Source: Notospermus geniculatus
Taxonomy: Eukaryota > Nemertea > Pilidiophora > Heteronemertea > Lineidae
Reading direction: 5' to 3'
NCBI GenBank assembly: GCA_002633025.1
Contig: NMRB01002019.1
Coordinates: 29,627 to 93,626 of the forward strand
DNA: 64,000 nucleotides
A program made the position numbers and the translations under genes. The notes under the pieces are model-generated. The model did not search any database. It was not told where the DNA came from and worked only from the letters and a program-made list of their open reading frames with translations. Positions 1 through 13,407 of this stretch are shown one piece after another. Within the stretch, counting starts at the first letter, position 1. Each line of letters starts with the position of its first letter.

Positions 1-166
1 GGGACGAATTTTCAGCAAAAAATGTAAACAAACTTCTCCAGAATCTCAATAAAGAAATTTGCGTGCATTTTGATTGGCTGAATTTTACAAACACCACCCA
101 AATGTAAACAAAATCCGCTATCAATTCGCTTTAACTGTGTTTGTTTCTGAATTTTGTATATATCAG

Positions 167-1610
167 GTTCTGGAATGGGAAGTTCAGGAATGGGCAGCTC
201 TGGTATGGGAAGTTCAATGATGGGCTCAAGTATGATGTCAGACAACATGAACATGATGAGTACGTAACTATTTGTGATACAAGTTGAATAATACCCTTGA
301 GTTGATTCACATGCGGTGTTGTTAGGATCAGAGAAGATATGTAGTTTTGTTAGAATTCATTGATGATGATAGCATTAATGAGCAATAGTGGATAAAACGT
401 TTCTTTTGCAGGCAATTATGGGGGCAGCAGTAGCAGTATGATGAGCAGTGGAATGGGTAACATGGGCATGTCTGGGATGTCAGGAATGTCTGGTCTGAAC
501 TCCATGGGAAGTTCCAGTGGATTCGGTGGTGGTAGCGGTGGAGGCATGAGCAACCTGAATCAGTACTCCACATCAATGGGCAACTTCGGAATGAGCTCTG
601 GGAACAGTATGCTTGGTTCAGATTCAGGTAGGTGCTTCTTACACTTTCTTCTGCAGCAAATTGCATTGAGTTGTTGAATTCTGTTGACAGGGCTGCAATA
701 CCAGGCCTCTGATTATGAAGGTATCTTGGGGTTGGAGCAAATCTAGTATTCAGGAAGGAACTAGGAAATAAACAAAACAATTGGGGAAACAGTAGTTGGA
801 GGTGTGGCGTGCCGGTTTGTTAGGGGTGATTCAACATGTGTGACCTTCAAACAGCTTCGTGTGTTTGATAATAAGTGATATTGACCCTTTCGTGACTTGC
901 AGGCTTTGGCAGCTCTGGCATGAGTGGGATGAGCAACTATGGTATGAGTGACATGGGACGGAACATGTCAATGAATAGTATGTCAAGTGGCATGATGAAC
1001 AGTGGCATGGACTCAATCCGATCTGTGCGCAGCGAGGGACGGCGTAGCCTCGGTGGCGGTGGCGGCCGGGAGGAATATGCAAACACCGTGCTTGTGAAGA
1101 ACCTGGATTATAAGGTCAGCTGGCAGGACCTTAAGGACCACTTCAGAGAGTGTGGTAAGTTGTCAATTTTGGTGTCACATCAGCTGTTGTTATTTCTCTA
1201 TTGGCGGTGTCGGTATCACCTACCCCATCACCCCTGTTTCTTCTCTCAGCTCTTGTGTTGGATGTTTCCTCTGGTAAACCGCATTGTGGAATGGAAATTC
1301 AACTCTTCTTTCAGGGGACGTCAAGTATGCCAAGATTAAGATGGAGGATGGCAAATCATCGGGCCAGGGCATTGTTCGTTTTGCAACTCTCAGAGAAGCG
1401 GAAAGAGCTATTGGTATCCTTTAATGCATACATCACAATTGTAGTCCAAGCATTTAACTTCCTTTGGTCTCATTCTTTGGCTGCGAATATCTTTTCTTGT
1501 GTGATACGCGTCACTTCTGTATCTTGTGCCTTAACTCTCCCCCAGAAAAATTCAACGGTCAACAATACCACGGACGCACCATGCGGTTGAAGATGGATGA
1601 TGGCAAGTAG
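167..1610 (+). CDS. HNRNPM: hnRNP M-like RNA-binding protein, 3' part
   Basis: Five exons read in one frame: 167-259, 412-627, 903-1154, 1315-1413, 1546-1610 (TAG at 1608). Every junction has AG/GT borders and matching phase, giving the last 240 residues; the 5' exons lie outside the window. The first three exons encode a Met/Gly/Ser-rich linker with repeats such as SGMGSSGMGSSGM and MSGMSGMSG. The end is an RNA-recognition motif with RNP2-like VLVKNL and RNP1-like GQGIVRF, then HGRTMRLKMDDGK and stop. hnRNP M (and its relative MYEF2) has this order: Met-rich repeats followed by a C-terminal RRM, and it binds pre-mRNA in the nucleus to influence splicing. Family assignment rests on the KDHFRECGDVKYAKIKMEDG stretch and the linker. 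A different Gly/Met-rich hnRNP cannot be fully excluded. Confidence 0.82.
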
Positions 1611-2626
1611 ACAGTTTGGTCATGTCTGACTCGGATTGTCTCGGTTCTTGGTTAGCGGACTTGATATCATGCAGTTGTTTCCATCAGATCAACAGTTTTA
1701 GGGAGTCGAGATTTGAGTAGTTCAAGTTCTTTGGTTCCCCTGAAGTTGTGCAGAGAACTTGTAAATAGCACATTGTCTACTTTGATTCGTGGATTCTGTT
1801 GTCTTGTCTCGGCTTTGATCCTGATATCGTACACTTCTGAGTTGTCATTCCCGAGTTATCATAATTGTGAACATGTACATAGTTTTCTCTGCATTTTAAA
1901 AGAACTTCAGGTTCTGATGCTACAACTCTCTTTGGTTTGAATGTAAATTTTCTACTGAGCACTCACCATGGATATGTCTCCCTGCATTGATAGTTTGGTT
2001 GGTCAGTCGTGGAGTTGTCATTGATTATTTCCTGGCTGGCTTTCTACAATGCCCCATTACAAATCGAACTTTCCGTCAAATTTTAGGAATCGACATTTTA
2101 ACCTTGCACTATGAAGGCATTTTATAGAACAATTTGTAAGGATGTTTAGGGACGAAAGGATGATCCCTTTCCTTTCTATTTGGGAGATGAAATGGACATT
2201 GAGTTGAACCCCTTGAGGTGAATACTCCCATCTTTTCCCTACTTTAATGGAATTCATTCAGTGTGCACATTAGGCTGTGTTAGTAATGATGATGAAGATA
2301 TTATTTTCAGGCGCTGTACTTGTAATCATGTTTTCTTCATTTGGTAACGTTCGTTTCTGATCGCGTTGCCTTGGTAGTGGAATCTGTGCGTATCTTGTAG
2401 GTCATCAGATGTTTTTCTCTACTTCTAAGCTGTTACCTGTCACCACCATTTAAATTTAGGTCTAACTGTAAACTAGCTTGCTTGTATTCCGTGTTAGGAT
2501 TGTATTCTACTCTGTTGTTCGGAGACGTGTCTTTTGTCTTGATGAAGTCGTGGACGTTTAAATCGATGGTCTTTAGAGTGCGTACGATTCCCTCAATCTA
2601 TGTAAACATCTTTGTTCGGGAATAAA
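1611..2626 (+). other. Probable 3' UTR of the hnRNP M-like gene
   Basis: No convincing coding potential after the stop codon. The sequence is T-rich and ends at an AATAAA hexamer at 2621-2626. A second AATAAA at 6609-6614 could mark a much longer alternative 3' end. The stretch is called UTR by position only. Confidence 0.5.
2621..2626 (+). terminator. Polyadenylation signal AATAAA (hnRNP M-like gene)
   Basis: AATAAA about 1.0 kb downstream of the stop codon and followed by T-rich sequence. It is the first canonical hexamer after the stop that I found. Confidence 0.5.
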
Positions 2627-5600
2627 TCAGATTTATGTTTTATAATGTCACATGAATAGAATCTTGTCTCCAAAGTCTATTGGGGTTGTTCCCATAATTG
2701 TCAGTCGCGAACACGCTGATAGGGCCAGCTTGCTACTTGGGTCTGGTTTCATCTGCAATGCTTTGGCGTCATATCGCAAGCTACCCATGAGATCGGCGAG
2801 CGCTGCCTCTGAACTCCATGACTCCAGGAATTTTGTATCTGTTGAGCATATTTCCTTTCCAATTTCTTGTCCATTTTTAGAAAAAAGTTCATCTGAATGT
2901 TATGAGAAGACACTGTAGTAATTGACAACCAAACAGTGAATCTTTCTTCTGAAAAAAGGAACTATTGTCCTGTAAGTCTCAGATATGAAAACAATTTGTT
3001 ATTTCCTCCTGGAGATTGTGGCGTGTTTATAGTACTTTCAGGGTTTGTATAGGCCTTGAAAATACTTGAATTCTTTGCAGGTTGTGTTTCAGATTTTCAT
3101 GATTTGCGGAATGTCAGGAAAGTAGTCCATGACTTTGCCTCTGGGATCTCAAATTCTGTGATGTGCCCCATGGCCTTATAATTGTTTTCTGTATGAACCT
3201 TAAAACGATCAAAGAACATCCAGAACCCTGAATTTTGTATTGGAATTTTCAATGGCTTGTTCAGACTTGTAACCGGTTTCAACAACCATCCAAAAAGATC
3301 TTATGCCCTGGGTTCTTGGAAGTTACCTTTCTTGTAGCCATTGGGTTCTTAACAATTTATAGTGGGAGCAAGACCTTGAAATTCAGGGAACTCTAGATGG
3401 AGAATTTCCTTCTTATCTTTGATTCCTGAAATTTCTGCCATCTTGTTTCGATCCTGGCAACCTTTATGATGGTTTAAGAGTGTGTTACTTATCCTGCTAT
3501 TTTGACGGTACAATTTTGACGCCGTATTGGAGGCTGAGGAATTAGTAAACCTGCATCTGCCTGCAAATTCCACTTTTGGGGGAGGCTTTGGGAACAATCC
3601 ATTATGATCTCGAAACCACATGTACTTTGCCGAAATTGTTCAGTTTCAGTATCTCTGTGGGCTTTGAAACAGAGTACCGGGTTTTTCGAAATAACTTGAA
3701 AATCTTACAATGATAAGATCTGCGCATATTTTGCTGTCATCACTTGAAGTTGGTTTCAGTGCTTGAAATTCCTTGGCCTTACAACCAATGTTGCTGGTCT
3801 GGTCAACTCAACTACATCCTTGACTCCTGTGATGTTGGAATTTGTTGATTCACTGGGCCATTTTAGTCAGGGGATGTAAGTTAGGTGGTGGATGTGGTAA
3901 GTATTCCCCAGATCTAGTGATCTCATATTTTCGTTTCCAAGTAAGTACTGGTCATTTTACCTGGTCATATTTTTTGGAGAACAGATCTTCGGAAAGATAA
4001 GTACATGTATCTTGAAATCTTGTGCTTTCAAGGATGAACTTGCGTATGTGTTCTCCACACTTAAAATTGTCGTCATCATTCAAGCATTCCAGTTTCTTCA
4101 ATTTGACCTGGATGGATTTCCTTTTAGGAGATTTCCAAGTGAAGTTTTCCATTTGCACATACTAGAATTTTCCACTGTGAACCTGGTCTTCCAATATGTT
4201 AATTATGAAGGCCCGACCATTCTCTTCAAAAGGCAAGTTCGCTGAAGGCTTTTCATGGCCGGCTTTTCATATACCAGTGTATGCATGACACACGGTACAG
4301 GTACATTTCATCAGATATTTCTGTTGGTGTCAAAATTCTGAGGTTCACTACGACAGGTAAAGGGGATGACCTCTTTATATAAGCATTGGGTGTTCACCTG
4401 TTCATGTCAGGTGCAAAAGAAACTGATTGCGTAAGAATGATTCCTGCACAAGGTGGCGTTATCCTTTCCATGCATATTTTGAAGTTCTTATCCTCGTTCC
4501 TGTATACATACATTGGCTTATCTCTTCCATTTGTCTGATTCAAATCTATTTCAATCCTGTGGATTTTTCTTTTGTAAGGAGAATCGAAGCAAGGCCTATG
4601 TCTTTGAAATCTAGGTGCAGTTACAGGTCCTGCGAAGATTATGACACACAAGTCCTGTTATATTGGGTCCAAGGTAAGGTAAGAGTCAAAGGTTCCAGCC
4701 ATTCTGGTTTCGATGATTATTTGAATTTTTATCCATATTGTCACTCCTTTCATGGATGTGCAGATCCACTCGCCTTGACAAAATACATTGAAAATTGTCT
4801 GCTTTCATCTGACTCTTTGTGACCACATTCATTCCCTTTACACTTACATGTATTGTTATATGCTTGTATGTTTTGAAGAGGTCCATCCTACACTCGATAA
4901 AAACAAGTGTTCTCTTGAACCTCTTTTTGATTTTACCACTATTGATGATTTTGCTTGTCTGCTGACATTTCCATGTGAGGAAGTGGTGCAAGTGCACAAC
5001 AAAACGCAGTCAGTATTTGATTACTTGTGCCGGTGCATCCACTTAGTGGGTGCCGCCCAGCGGTGATGAAATCCATACATGTATTTCTTCATCCTGCACT
5101 CGATTTTGGCTAGATACGAATGAATTTTGGTCACATACCTGTACATACTGATGAATAATCTTCTTATCTGGCAAATAGTTTGCTTGGTTCCACAGAGCAA
5201 TAATGAACTTTTTGTTTGCAAATTTGGGATCTGAGATTTCCAAAATAGTTCAGATGACAAATTTTTCAGTCGTTAACATGTATTTTTGTGAAAATTAAGG
5301 AGAACAGGTCCTTCATTCCGTCCTGCAAATCTCCCAGTCCTTTCATTCATCTCGACTCATAATTCTGCTGCTGTACTCTGAACATGATTTCTTTTGATAC
5401 GTTAAGCTGTAGATCAAATTTATGAAGTTTGGTGAAGGTTTCTCTGGACCGAAGTTTTAACTGCAGTATGAAGTTCGATGAAGGTTCTCTCTGACCTTGT
5501 ATTGTTCCTTCGTATTGAAATCAGCAAACAGAATTATTTTATTGGGAAACTACTTGTCAGTTGGCAGTGGGAGTTGACTCCGATTCTTGAATTCCTTTGC

Positions 5601-6850
5601 TGCTGTTGGGGTGGACGAGGGAAGTTACTTTATGTGTACCACTAGTTGGACTCTGATCTATTTAAAAGTGGTAAATTCTTAGTTGCTTTCTTCCCTCCAA
5701 TATCGTTGGGGTGTTTTTTGGCAGAATTGTGCTGCTTCACATGCAGTGGAATCTTTGAGTTGCACCAATCTACAGGGTAATCCAATAAAAATGTCCTGTG
5801 AATGGTAGATAATTCAACTGTCGTTCGTGGGATATTTTTTGGATCGCCCTATAGATAACTCAAACCGTTTCTTGTCCAGTGATTGATGTTCTTGCCTTTG
5901 CAGGTTGAGTACTCCTGAGCAGTCTGTGTGCCTTGATGGTATCTTGGTATGCTGCTGTGATTGTCTTGGATGACCTGCTTGGCCTTGAATGGAGTTGACT
6001 GGTCATGGAAAGCTAACCACATAAGAAGGGATGACCCCTCCTATGCTGGAGCACATAATGGATCGAAGTGGTAAGTTGGAAGTCAGTCTTCATGTTGAGT
6101 GGGCATTTTGAAATTGCTAGATTAGTCTCTGTTCATTGGACATATATTTCAACTCTTTCTCTTGAATCTTGTCTCCTTGGCAAAGCCTTGCTATTCTAGA
6201 ACTGTTTCGTTGTTGATATTTCAGGAAATGGTGATGAATATCTGGAATGTTCGAGTGATGTGTTCGTGCTGGATTAGGCATCAGCCTGCAAATCTTTATA
6301 TTCCTGGATCAGCCCTACAGTAGTCCCTACAGTGAGGATTAACATTCTACATTTGGACTTCCATGTGGCTCCTTCGAATGACAAAATGGAGGAACGTCTT
6401 CAATGGATCGTTTGGACTCAGATTGTCTTGTTCTCAAAGGTGTTCACTGATATCAGTTGGACTGTGTATAACTTTCATGTACCTTCACAGCTCTAATGTA
6501 CAAATAGCAGCCACTGCTATGGTGTTAGTGAGAACCTGTTTTGGACTAACTGTTCTCATGGTATTGAATACATGTATTACTGCTGATGGGTATAAAATGT
6601 CGAAGTACAATAAAGTATTGAAATCATATTTTCGACGTTGATTTTGTTCTGTCCTCAGAAGCCTGTTATCAAGGAATGTTGGTTTTGCCTGTCATCTGCC
6701 AAGTCTTGGATGTCCTGCATGAAGCCTGTGGAAGGAATAATGCTTCTGCATGAAACCAACTTGCTGTGTGTGACTGATTCAGCAGCTTGCTCGCTGAATA
6801 CAAGGGTGCAACGTGAGCATTATGAACCACTTCAGCATTACGAGGAGCCT
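2627..6850. other. Intergenic or extended 3' UTR, no gene seen
   Basis: Open frames here are short, lack family features and have no consistent splice borders. The sequence is AT-rich on average and contains several TACATGTA palindromes (for example 4845-4852 and near 5077). AATAAA at 6609-6614 could terminate a long hnRNP M transcript. Two weakly similar stretches near 5420 and 5465 look like a degenerate short tandem duplication. Confidence 0.45.
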
Positions 6851-7100
6851 TGATAGCCAAGTGGTTATCATGTCCGTTTAACAAACAGCAGGTCCTGGGT
6901 TCGAATACCGAGCCCATATAGGATTAATCATCTCTGGCCCTTCAGCCTGTCGCATGGGACAGTAAGCCGTGGTGCCTTGTACCTCGTGCCTTTGCAAGGA
7001 CAAGTAAAAGACCCCATCCAAAGGAGGAACATCAGTAGCCAAGATGGCCTTTTCCGTACTTACATGTAACAGGGCCAATAATGCTACGGCTTCGCTGACG
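6851..7100 (+). repeat. tRNA-derived SINE-like element
   Basis: Starts with a tRNA-like head: box A-like TAGCCAAGTGG near 6854 and box B-like GGTTCGAATAC near 6898, spaced as in a tRNA gene. It cannot be a functional tRNA because the acceptor stem does not pair well. The following body (GTAAGCCGTGGTGCCTTG, then AAGTAAAAGACCCC) resembles SINE bodies. The 3' limit is uncertain. Confidence 0.55.
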
Positions 7101-7440
7101 GAGTCACTCATTTACATTGGCCAATGCATGCTCTACATGTAAAATACAAGGTCTCTCACTGGCCAAACTCAACCAATCCGGGTCCACTGTGAGAAGAGAC
7201 GTCATGTAGAAGATGAATACCGGTAATAAAAGGTATCTATTCACGAAGGGCTGAATTATCACTTGATTTGAGGTAACCAATTTTAACCAGGATTCAGCAG
7301 TGTTTTGGCCCAGAGGCAGCCATAGAATCATGCAAAACTGAACCCATTCTTTCTACCGATGAGTGTCACTGAAGGCTGGATGGAATCTAGTATCATTACA
7401 TGTATAAAGACACAAGCAACAAGTGCACTTTCCAAAGAAG
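7101..7440. other. Short intergenic stretch between convergent genes
   Basis: Lies between the SINE and the SBNO polyadenylation signal. It holds TACATGTA copies (near 7132 and 7394) and one TACCGGTA (near 7218) but no gene. Confidence 0.5.
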
Positions 7441-7446
7441 ATTTAT
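7441..7446 (-). terminator. Polyadenylation signal of SBNO
   Basis: TTTATT on the plus strand is AATAAA on the minus strand, about 1.07 kb downstream of the SBNO stop codon. It is the best canonical signal before the region turns intergenic. Confidence 0.5.
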
Positions 7447-8512
7447 TGCCTAACAATATACAAAACAAGATCTTTTAATTTCTTTACAAATCCTCAGAAA
7501 TTCTTTACACAACTTTCGGGCCTAACGCAAATGCATTGGAGAACAAGTCACACACTTGCATTGTATTTCACACAAGCAGATCCTTTAATAACAATACGTA
7601 ATCAGAGATGTATACACCGTATCTGAGATAAATACATGTAGACACAACAAACATCAGGTACTCCCGGATAGATTTTCCTCATTCAACTTGCAGAGTTTGC
7701 CAGGTGACTACAAGTCGTAGGTCCACAGGTCCACACATTGTTAATTCTGGCTTTTTTCATGTTACGATTACACTTTTGTGCACTTCTACGCACGTTATAT
7801 ACCTTAGGAAGTGGAGAACTGTCAATAACAACTGCTTCCCTTGGAATTCCAGGGTTCAAATCTGACACGTCATAGATTCAATGCCTCTGTCTTTATATGT
7901 GACAAATTTGACACTATGTACAAGTTAAGGAAGGGCACTTCAGCTGCATGAGAAAACGACATCGTACGAGGGAATAGGCTTCAAGGATACAGAAAACGCT
8001 AAAAATAACAACACTGGGATAGGGATTCTGCAAGGGATTCTCCAAAATCTGGGACCATGTTCACAAATCTACCAGCGACATTTAAGTGTGGCTCCTATCC
8101 TTATTTAATCCAGAAGAAAACTGGTTCACTTTGAGTTGGGTAATTCTTTGAAATTGGGCTATTAATATATTTAGAAATCAATGTCAATTTTTGACTGAAA
8201 AGAACAGAACTGGTACCAGGACATACGCCACCAGTCCCTTCACTCGAACTCTCTTGGTCTCATTCTAAGTAGGTAGCACCGGTGTGAGTATAGCAGAAGG
8301 GAGATTCTATGCTATGCATACTTCAATCAAAATATATGGTCATCTTGAAAATCAGTGATTGATGCGAACCTCTGAACCATGAACATATGAAGTGCTGACT
8401 GCAAGCAACTAATTTTGCAATTACTTGGGTGCAATCATGAACAAATGGTGCAATCTTGTTCTAGACTGAAATACACATGGCAAAGGTTTCCCTATTCTTG
8501 GTCAATGTACAG
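7447..8512 (-). other. Probable SBNO 3' UTR
   Basis: Non-coding on both strands, contiguous with the SBNO terminal exon and ending at the polyadenylation hexamer. Called by position. It holds one TATGCATA palindrome near 8313. Confidence 0.45.
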
Positions 8513-11500
8513 TTAGAACTGGGGCATATCTAAGATACCAAATGCAGATACCAAGCTAGAGGTACTAGAATTCCTGCTGCCGGGACCTAACGCAAAGTTG
8601 GAGGTCTGTTGGAATGGTTGAAGAAGGGATTTGGGTTCGCTTTTGACCTTCCCTGACAGGACGTGAGTCAGTGGTTCAACACAGTTGGCTGGAATGATCG
8701 AGCCTGAAAGAGATGGTGGAAAAGTTGAGAGTTACTTCAGTGAGAGAGGCAAGGACAGTGGCAGTCAAAAGAGGATGAAAGACATTAGAATTAGAAGCAC
8801 CTCCTTCAAGCCGATGCTGGCCAACATCGTAGCACCACTCACCTACAATCCTCTTGCCCTCATCAGTTCTGAGTCGCACGATTTGCATCTTGGAATGAGC
8901 ACCAGTCGGCATCGAGGCCAACACGCTCTCCACCTTGCTCCACACACTGAGGACAGAACCACAGAGAACGTAGAATGTCCGACTCCGCAGGCCAACTTCA
9001 CACGGCAAACCTATCACAATACGCTTGCAACTGCCATGCCTGAAAGACAAAACAATATTTTAAGCTAGAGTGGACCAGTGGCATGGGTCTCTGACTAGCA
9101 GTGAGGAAGTCCCAGGTTCAAAATCCCTGTCAAAGTGGCCACCTCTAGCAACTAAACCGCTGACTTTTGTACCCGACCTGGAAAACACAGCACTCCATTA
9201 TTAGAAGTATCAGTAATTGCCGACAAAAACCAATATAAAATGGTCGATTCACACTCACCAGTACACATGGCTACACTGTGTTTCAGCAGCAGTAAACTGT
9301 TCATCCCAATACTCCTGGGCTATGTCTGGTATCACTTTCTTGTACTTCCTCTTCAATGACTCCAGTGTCTCTGTCTTGGGTTGCTGACCGGTATTTGGAC
9401 GATATATCGTGTAGATTTTCTTCCCTTTGGACCCCGACATGGCAACAGCGAGAATGATGGAAAGTTTTTCATTTCTGTCCTGAAAAATGCAAGAAAATAT
9501 CACAATAATATGATTCCCCATGATAAAGGTTCAACATGCCCACATGTACTTTTTTCAGTTTATCAACACCACAGTGGAGAAAGGCAAATATTTACCTGTC
9601 TGGATGTATAGAACCCATCTTCTCTGCCGGTATGTTCCCTCCAAATGTCCATAGCTTGGTCCCATGATAAACCCCTCTCAACACCAACCTGTAGAGGATA
9701 AAGCAAAATACATGTGTAAACACAACAATATTGCACAACCCTTGGAGTAAAAATGACCAAGAATTTGACTCACCGTATAGAGTGTCGTCTTGGCTGAGCC
9801 CAGCATCTCATTGCCAACAAAGTTGACAGTCTTAATGATTTTGACATTCTCACCACCAGCACCCAGATCAAGAATACCCATATCCCACTTGCCATCCCGT
9901 TTGGCTTGGAGAATGATATAAGATAGCACATCAGTGAAATACTTGAAGAGTTTGTTCTGTAGGTCCACCTTCATCCCAAGGATTCGGTTGAGGAATTTGC
10001 TGATGTTGTTGTAGTCTGGAAGAGTCAAATGATGAAAATGGATTCAGGTCATCGTATCTCTGGGGCTAGCAAGGCTCTGCTCAGGTGAAGTACATGACGA
10101 AAAGCCAAATCTGTTCTTTAGATCTGATTCACAAAGTGATCAACCATTTACTGATTCTTGCAATCCAAATGGTAAAAGACAGAAATATCAATAGTTAACT
10201 GACCTTTCTCTAATGTAGGCAATGGGAAGTGTTCCTCAGCAGCCAACATGCCAACCCCAATCAGACCAGTCCGTAAATCCTCGAAGAAGTTGCCTTTGTA
10301 ATTTGTAGGTGGAGGGACTAGAGGAGACTCCATTTCTATCACAGATTTCATCACAGATTCAAGAGCAGCTCGACCAAACTGAAAGAGAATGGAACACGCC
10401 AATATAATCTGAATTTTGAGGTAGAGTACACTACTTCTGCAGATATTACATTGCCTTGGTGGAAGTAGCGTTCATACATACATGTACTTCTGATGAATGG
10501 GCAGAACATCTCATTCAGAATCAAGCAGACATGGGCAGACAGAAAAGAGATCAAATGAAAGATCATGAAAGATCTCCCACAGCCAGGAAAACATCAAAGT
10601 ATATCTCACCTTATTATCGATGTTGAATTGACTTAGATCCCTGGTCTCAGTGGCACGGCGATCACCGTGTGTCAGTGCACCCTGAAACAATGATAATTTC
10701 AAAGATCACTCCACAAAAACAATAGAACTGATGTAACTCTAGGTAGGCCAAGACACCTGAATTCTGAATGAAGATTGAAGTGATATTGCCCAAGGCATGT
10801 CAGAAGATGTTATTAAGACAAAACAAAGGAGAAACTGCTGTTGCATACCAGACTCTCCAATCTCTTAGCAACAGTCGCAGCAAATCGCCTTTCACCGGCT
10901 AATTCTGAGATCAGGAACACATATTCAGGAGCATTCACTTGGTTAGACCGATGAGTACGACCGAATTGTTGTATGGCACGATCAGCACTCCACGGTAGTT
11001 CTAATGTGATGTGAACACGGCGTTTTTGGTTGAGGACACGTCGGTCGGCTTGGAGGGAGATACCAGAACTAGCTGCTTCAGATATTATGGCTACATCCTG
11101 TAAAACGAAAGACCATTAGAAAATCCACCTATCATAAAGTTAGAAACAATAGGATGTGGAATTTAAAAGCCAGCTAGTGTAATAAATATTGATTACATTG
11201 GGATGAAACCACACTATCTGTGTACCTTCTCTCCATCCATAAACCTCCGTTTCTCAGTGAGATTGAGAACTTCCAGGGGTACATCAAACTCCCTCCTTGA
11301 CTCGTACTGAACCCCTTCATCAGTGCTGACAACTCGGCCCTTACGGCCCGTCATCTGAAAGTAGATTATCAGAACGTCAAACCTTTCAACACAGAGCCAG
11401 GAAATGACACGAGCCGGAGACAGACATGATAGCCTTTCTGCCAGTTTAACATCTGTGTACATGTAGCAAAGACCGATTCAACATTCAAGAGTCAGAATTC

Positions 11501-13014
11501 CCTACCTCAGCAACATTTTCTGGCCCTCCGAGCAGATCAATGATTTCATCAAGAGCGTTTGGAGGTAATCTGTCCCCGAGGCGGTCCACCTTCTCCAGTA
11601 AATCTTGTTTCATATCCACTGCTTTCTGTCTGGCCTGGTCCTCTGACAGACCAGAGGGGGGCCTATTCACAACAGTACCTGTGATGAAATGAAATGTATA
11701 GTGATTAACCAGTCAGGCACTGACAAGCTTCATAATACATGTAACTGAATACAAGGTGCACCGAAGATTCAGCGAAAACATTGACAGCTGGGATGACACT
11801 TTTTCAAAAGGTTTGTTGGTTAGGTTATTTCTTACCACTGAGCCCACTCGTGGATGACCGACTGTCTTCATCCTGAAATGGCTTCAAAAGTCCCGCTGCT
11901 TTCAACTGGGCATCAAATTCCTCATCCTCATCTTTCACTTTCTTTTCTTTTTTCTTCTTCTTTTCCTTTTCTTTCTTTGGTTTCACTTTCTTTACTTTCG
12001 TTTTCTTTTCAGATTTCTTCAACCATGGATCTAGAAAGAGGATTTAGCACCAAACTGATGAGACTTTCTCTGTTCTGGGTTGGCACGCCAATATGACATA
12101 TTAGTGATTTGACAAGCTAACAATGCACTTCTATTTCCAACAAATTCTGCTTACGTAGGTACCGCAGACAAAGGACAGAACTACATGTAGATAGAAAACC
12201 GTCAGTGGAAAGGTGTTGAACACTCACCACTATCATCACTGTCTGAACCTCCGAATGGATTGAAGTTATCATCAACCTCAGATTCATCTGACGAAGAGTC
12301 CTCATCACTTTCATCATCATCTTCACTCTCATCTGACGAGCTTGGTTCATACTCATCGCCACTGCTGTTGTCCATGGAATCTTTTACTCGATTCAACTCC
12401 TTGAATCGTTTCGAGGTTTTCTGCTTGGAGTCAGAAGCTAGGAAAAAGGATCAAATCGGCCAGTCATACACAGGAATTCATGACGCAAGAATTTTGGGTC
12501 ATGGATAGGCTGATGAAGGAAAATTAACCCAGAACTTTGAAATAGAAGGATACCAGGACAGGTATCATCGCAGACTTATCTACTCACCAGCTTTTCGCTT
12601 CAAGCTGCCACTACCTGGTGATGGGATGGGAATGTCGTCAAACAAACTGCCACCCCCCAAACCTAACAGGTCAAGGGATTTCTTCCTGTTGGGAGCTGGG
12701 AAGTGTTTATCAACCAAAGTTTGCACCACGCCTCTGAAATGAGATATAAATGGGTTGCAATTCACTGAGTCCTTCACACAGGGTGGCCTGCAACTTATCC
12801 AAGCTGATCATGTCAATACCCATTTGTTGACGGCATGTTTTCAATCTGAAGTTATATTATTCACACACTTATCAGGAGATAGAATCTTGAATAGATAGGT
12901 CCTTATTTCAACCTACTTCGCTGTTGAGACAAAGTCATTGAGTTCTCCACCCATCTCTTCCAGTTGCTCCAGTGTCCTGGCTTCTCCAGTTGACTGTAAG
13001 CCTATTACCACGCA
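8513..13014 (-). CDS. SBNO1: Strawberry notch homologue (SBNO), C-terminal block
   Basis: Fourteen minus-strand exons in one frame: 13014-12917, 12733-12588, 12437-12228, 12030-11836, 11678-11506, 11354-11226, 11097-10849, 10681-10610, 10378-10204, 10015-9774, 9688-9596, 9479-9259, 9039-8843, 8703-8513 (stop). All borders are AG/GT and the total is exactly 797 codons with the stop. Features in order: [13 protein letters not shown], an acidic Ser/Asp linker (exon 12437-12228), a Lys-rich stretch (exon 12030-11836), the [15 protein letters not shown] signature, then helicase C-terminal motifs [16 protein letters not shown] and [11 protein letters not shown] (motif VI), and a conserved domain ending [19 protein letters not shown] proteins are nuclear SNF2-like DExD/H-box proteins acting with Notch and other signalling in transcription. 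Invertebrates usually have one SBNO; the sequence is closest to vertebrate SBNO1. About 110 residues are missing before the first exon here. Confidence 0.95.
9072..9190 (+). repeat. tRNA-like SINE head in an SBNO intron
   Basis: Contains a box A-like TGGACCAGTGGCATGGG and, about 40 bases on, a box B-like GGTTCAAAATCCC. The arrangement is that of a decayed tRNA-derived SINE in the intron between 9039 and 9259. There is no cloverleaf good enough for a tRNA gene. Confidence 0.4.
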
Positions 13015-13142
13015 CTGAAAAAGGAGCACAAATATGTAGGCAATGCTAATGAACAAGAGGCCCATGGGCCTGGACGCTTAGCTGACATGTTTACGATGTA
13101 TGGAAGAAACTCTTCAACTGATGCACGATGGGAGTAGGCGAA
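13015..13142 (-). other. SBNO intron remnant up to the minisatellite
   Basis: Begins with the acceptor side of the SBNO exon at 13014 and runs into a tandem repeat and an assembly gap. No coding sequence seen. Confidence 0.5.
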
Positions 13143-13406
13143 TGGAAGTTGGTCAGTTCAAGCCTACAAGTCATTAGCTTTAGTTTTTGATACCAAACAT
13201 AACAACCTTGGCGCAACTAGTTTTTAAGTAGGTCACTAGGTCATGGAAGTAGGTCAGTTCAAGCGTACACTTCATCAGCTTTAATTTGATACCAAACATG
13301 ACTACCTTGGCCCCACTGGTCTTTAAGTAGGTCACTAGGTCATGGAAGTAGGCCAGTTCAAACGTACACTTCATCAGCTTTAGTTTGATACCAAACATGA
13401 CTACCT
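13143..13406 (+). repeat. Minisatellite, about 100-bp unit, at a contig end
   Basis: Three units start at 13143, 13244 and 13343, each beginning TGGAAGTAGGTCAGTTCAA or a close variant. The third is cut by the n at 13407. The period is close to 99, so a long frame stays open by chance on the minus strand (13180-13398); it should not be called a gene. Confidence 0.85.
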
Positions 13407-13407
13407 N
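13407..13407. other. Assembly gap shown as one n, inside SBNO
   Basis: One n follows a tandem repeat in the middle of SBNO. Elsewhere in the window single n characters replace tens of bases that the sister allele shows. This one may hide the missing SBNO exons. Confidence 0.75.

Noticed and set aside
6851-6925. Possible tRNA gene
   Set aside because: The 5' and 3' ends do not pair as an acceptor stem; SINE head more likely.
8685-9068. Plus-strand frame of 127 residues
   Set aside because: Antisense shadow of two SBNO exons on the minus strand.
13180-13398. Open frame on the minus strand with a repeated 33-residue unit
   Set aside because: It is the translation of a roughly 99-bp minisatellite whose period keeps one frame open; no start context, splice site or domain.
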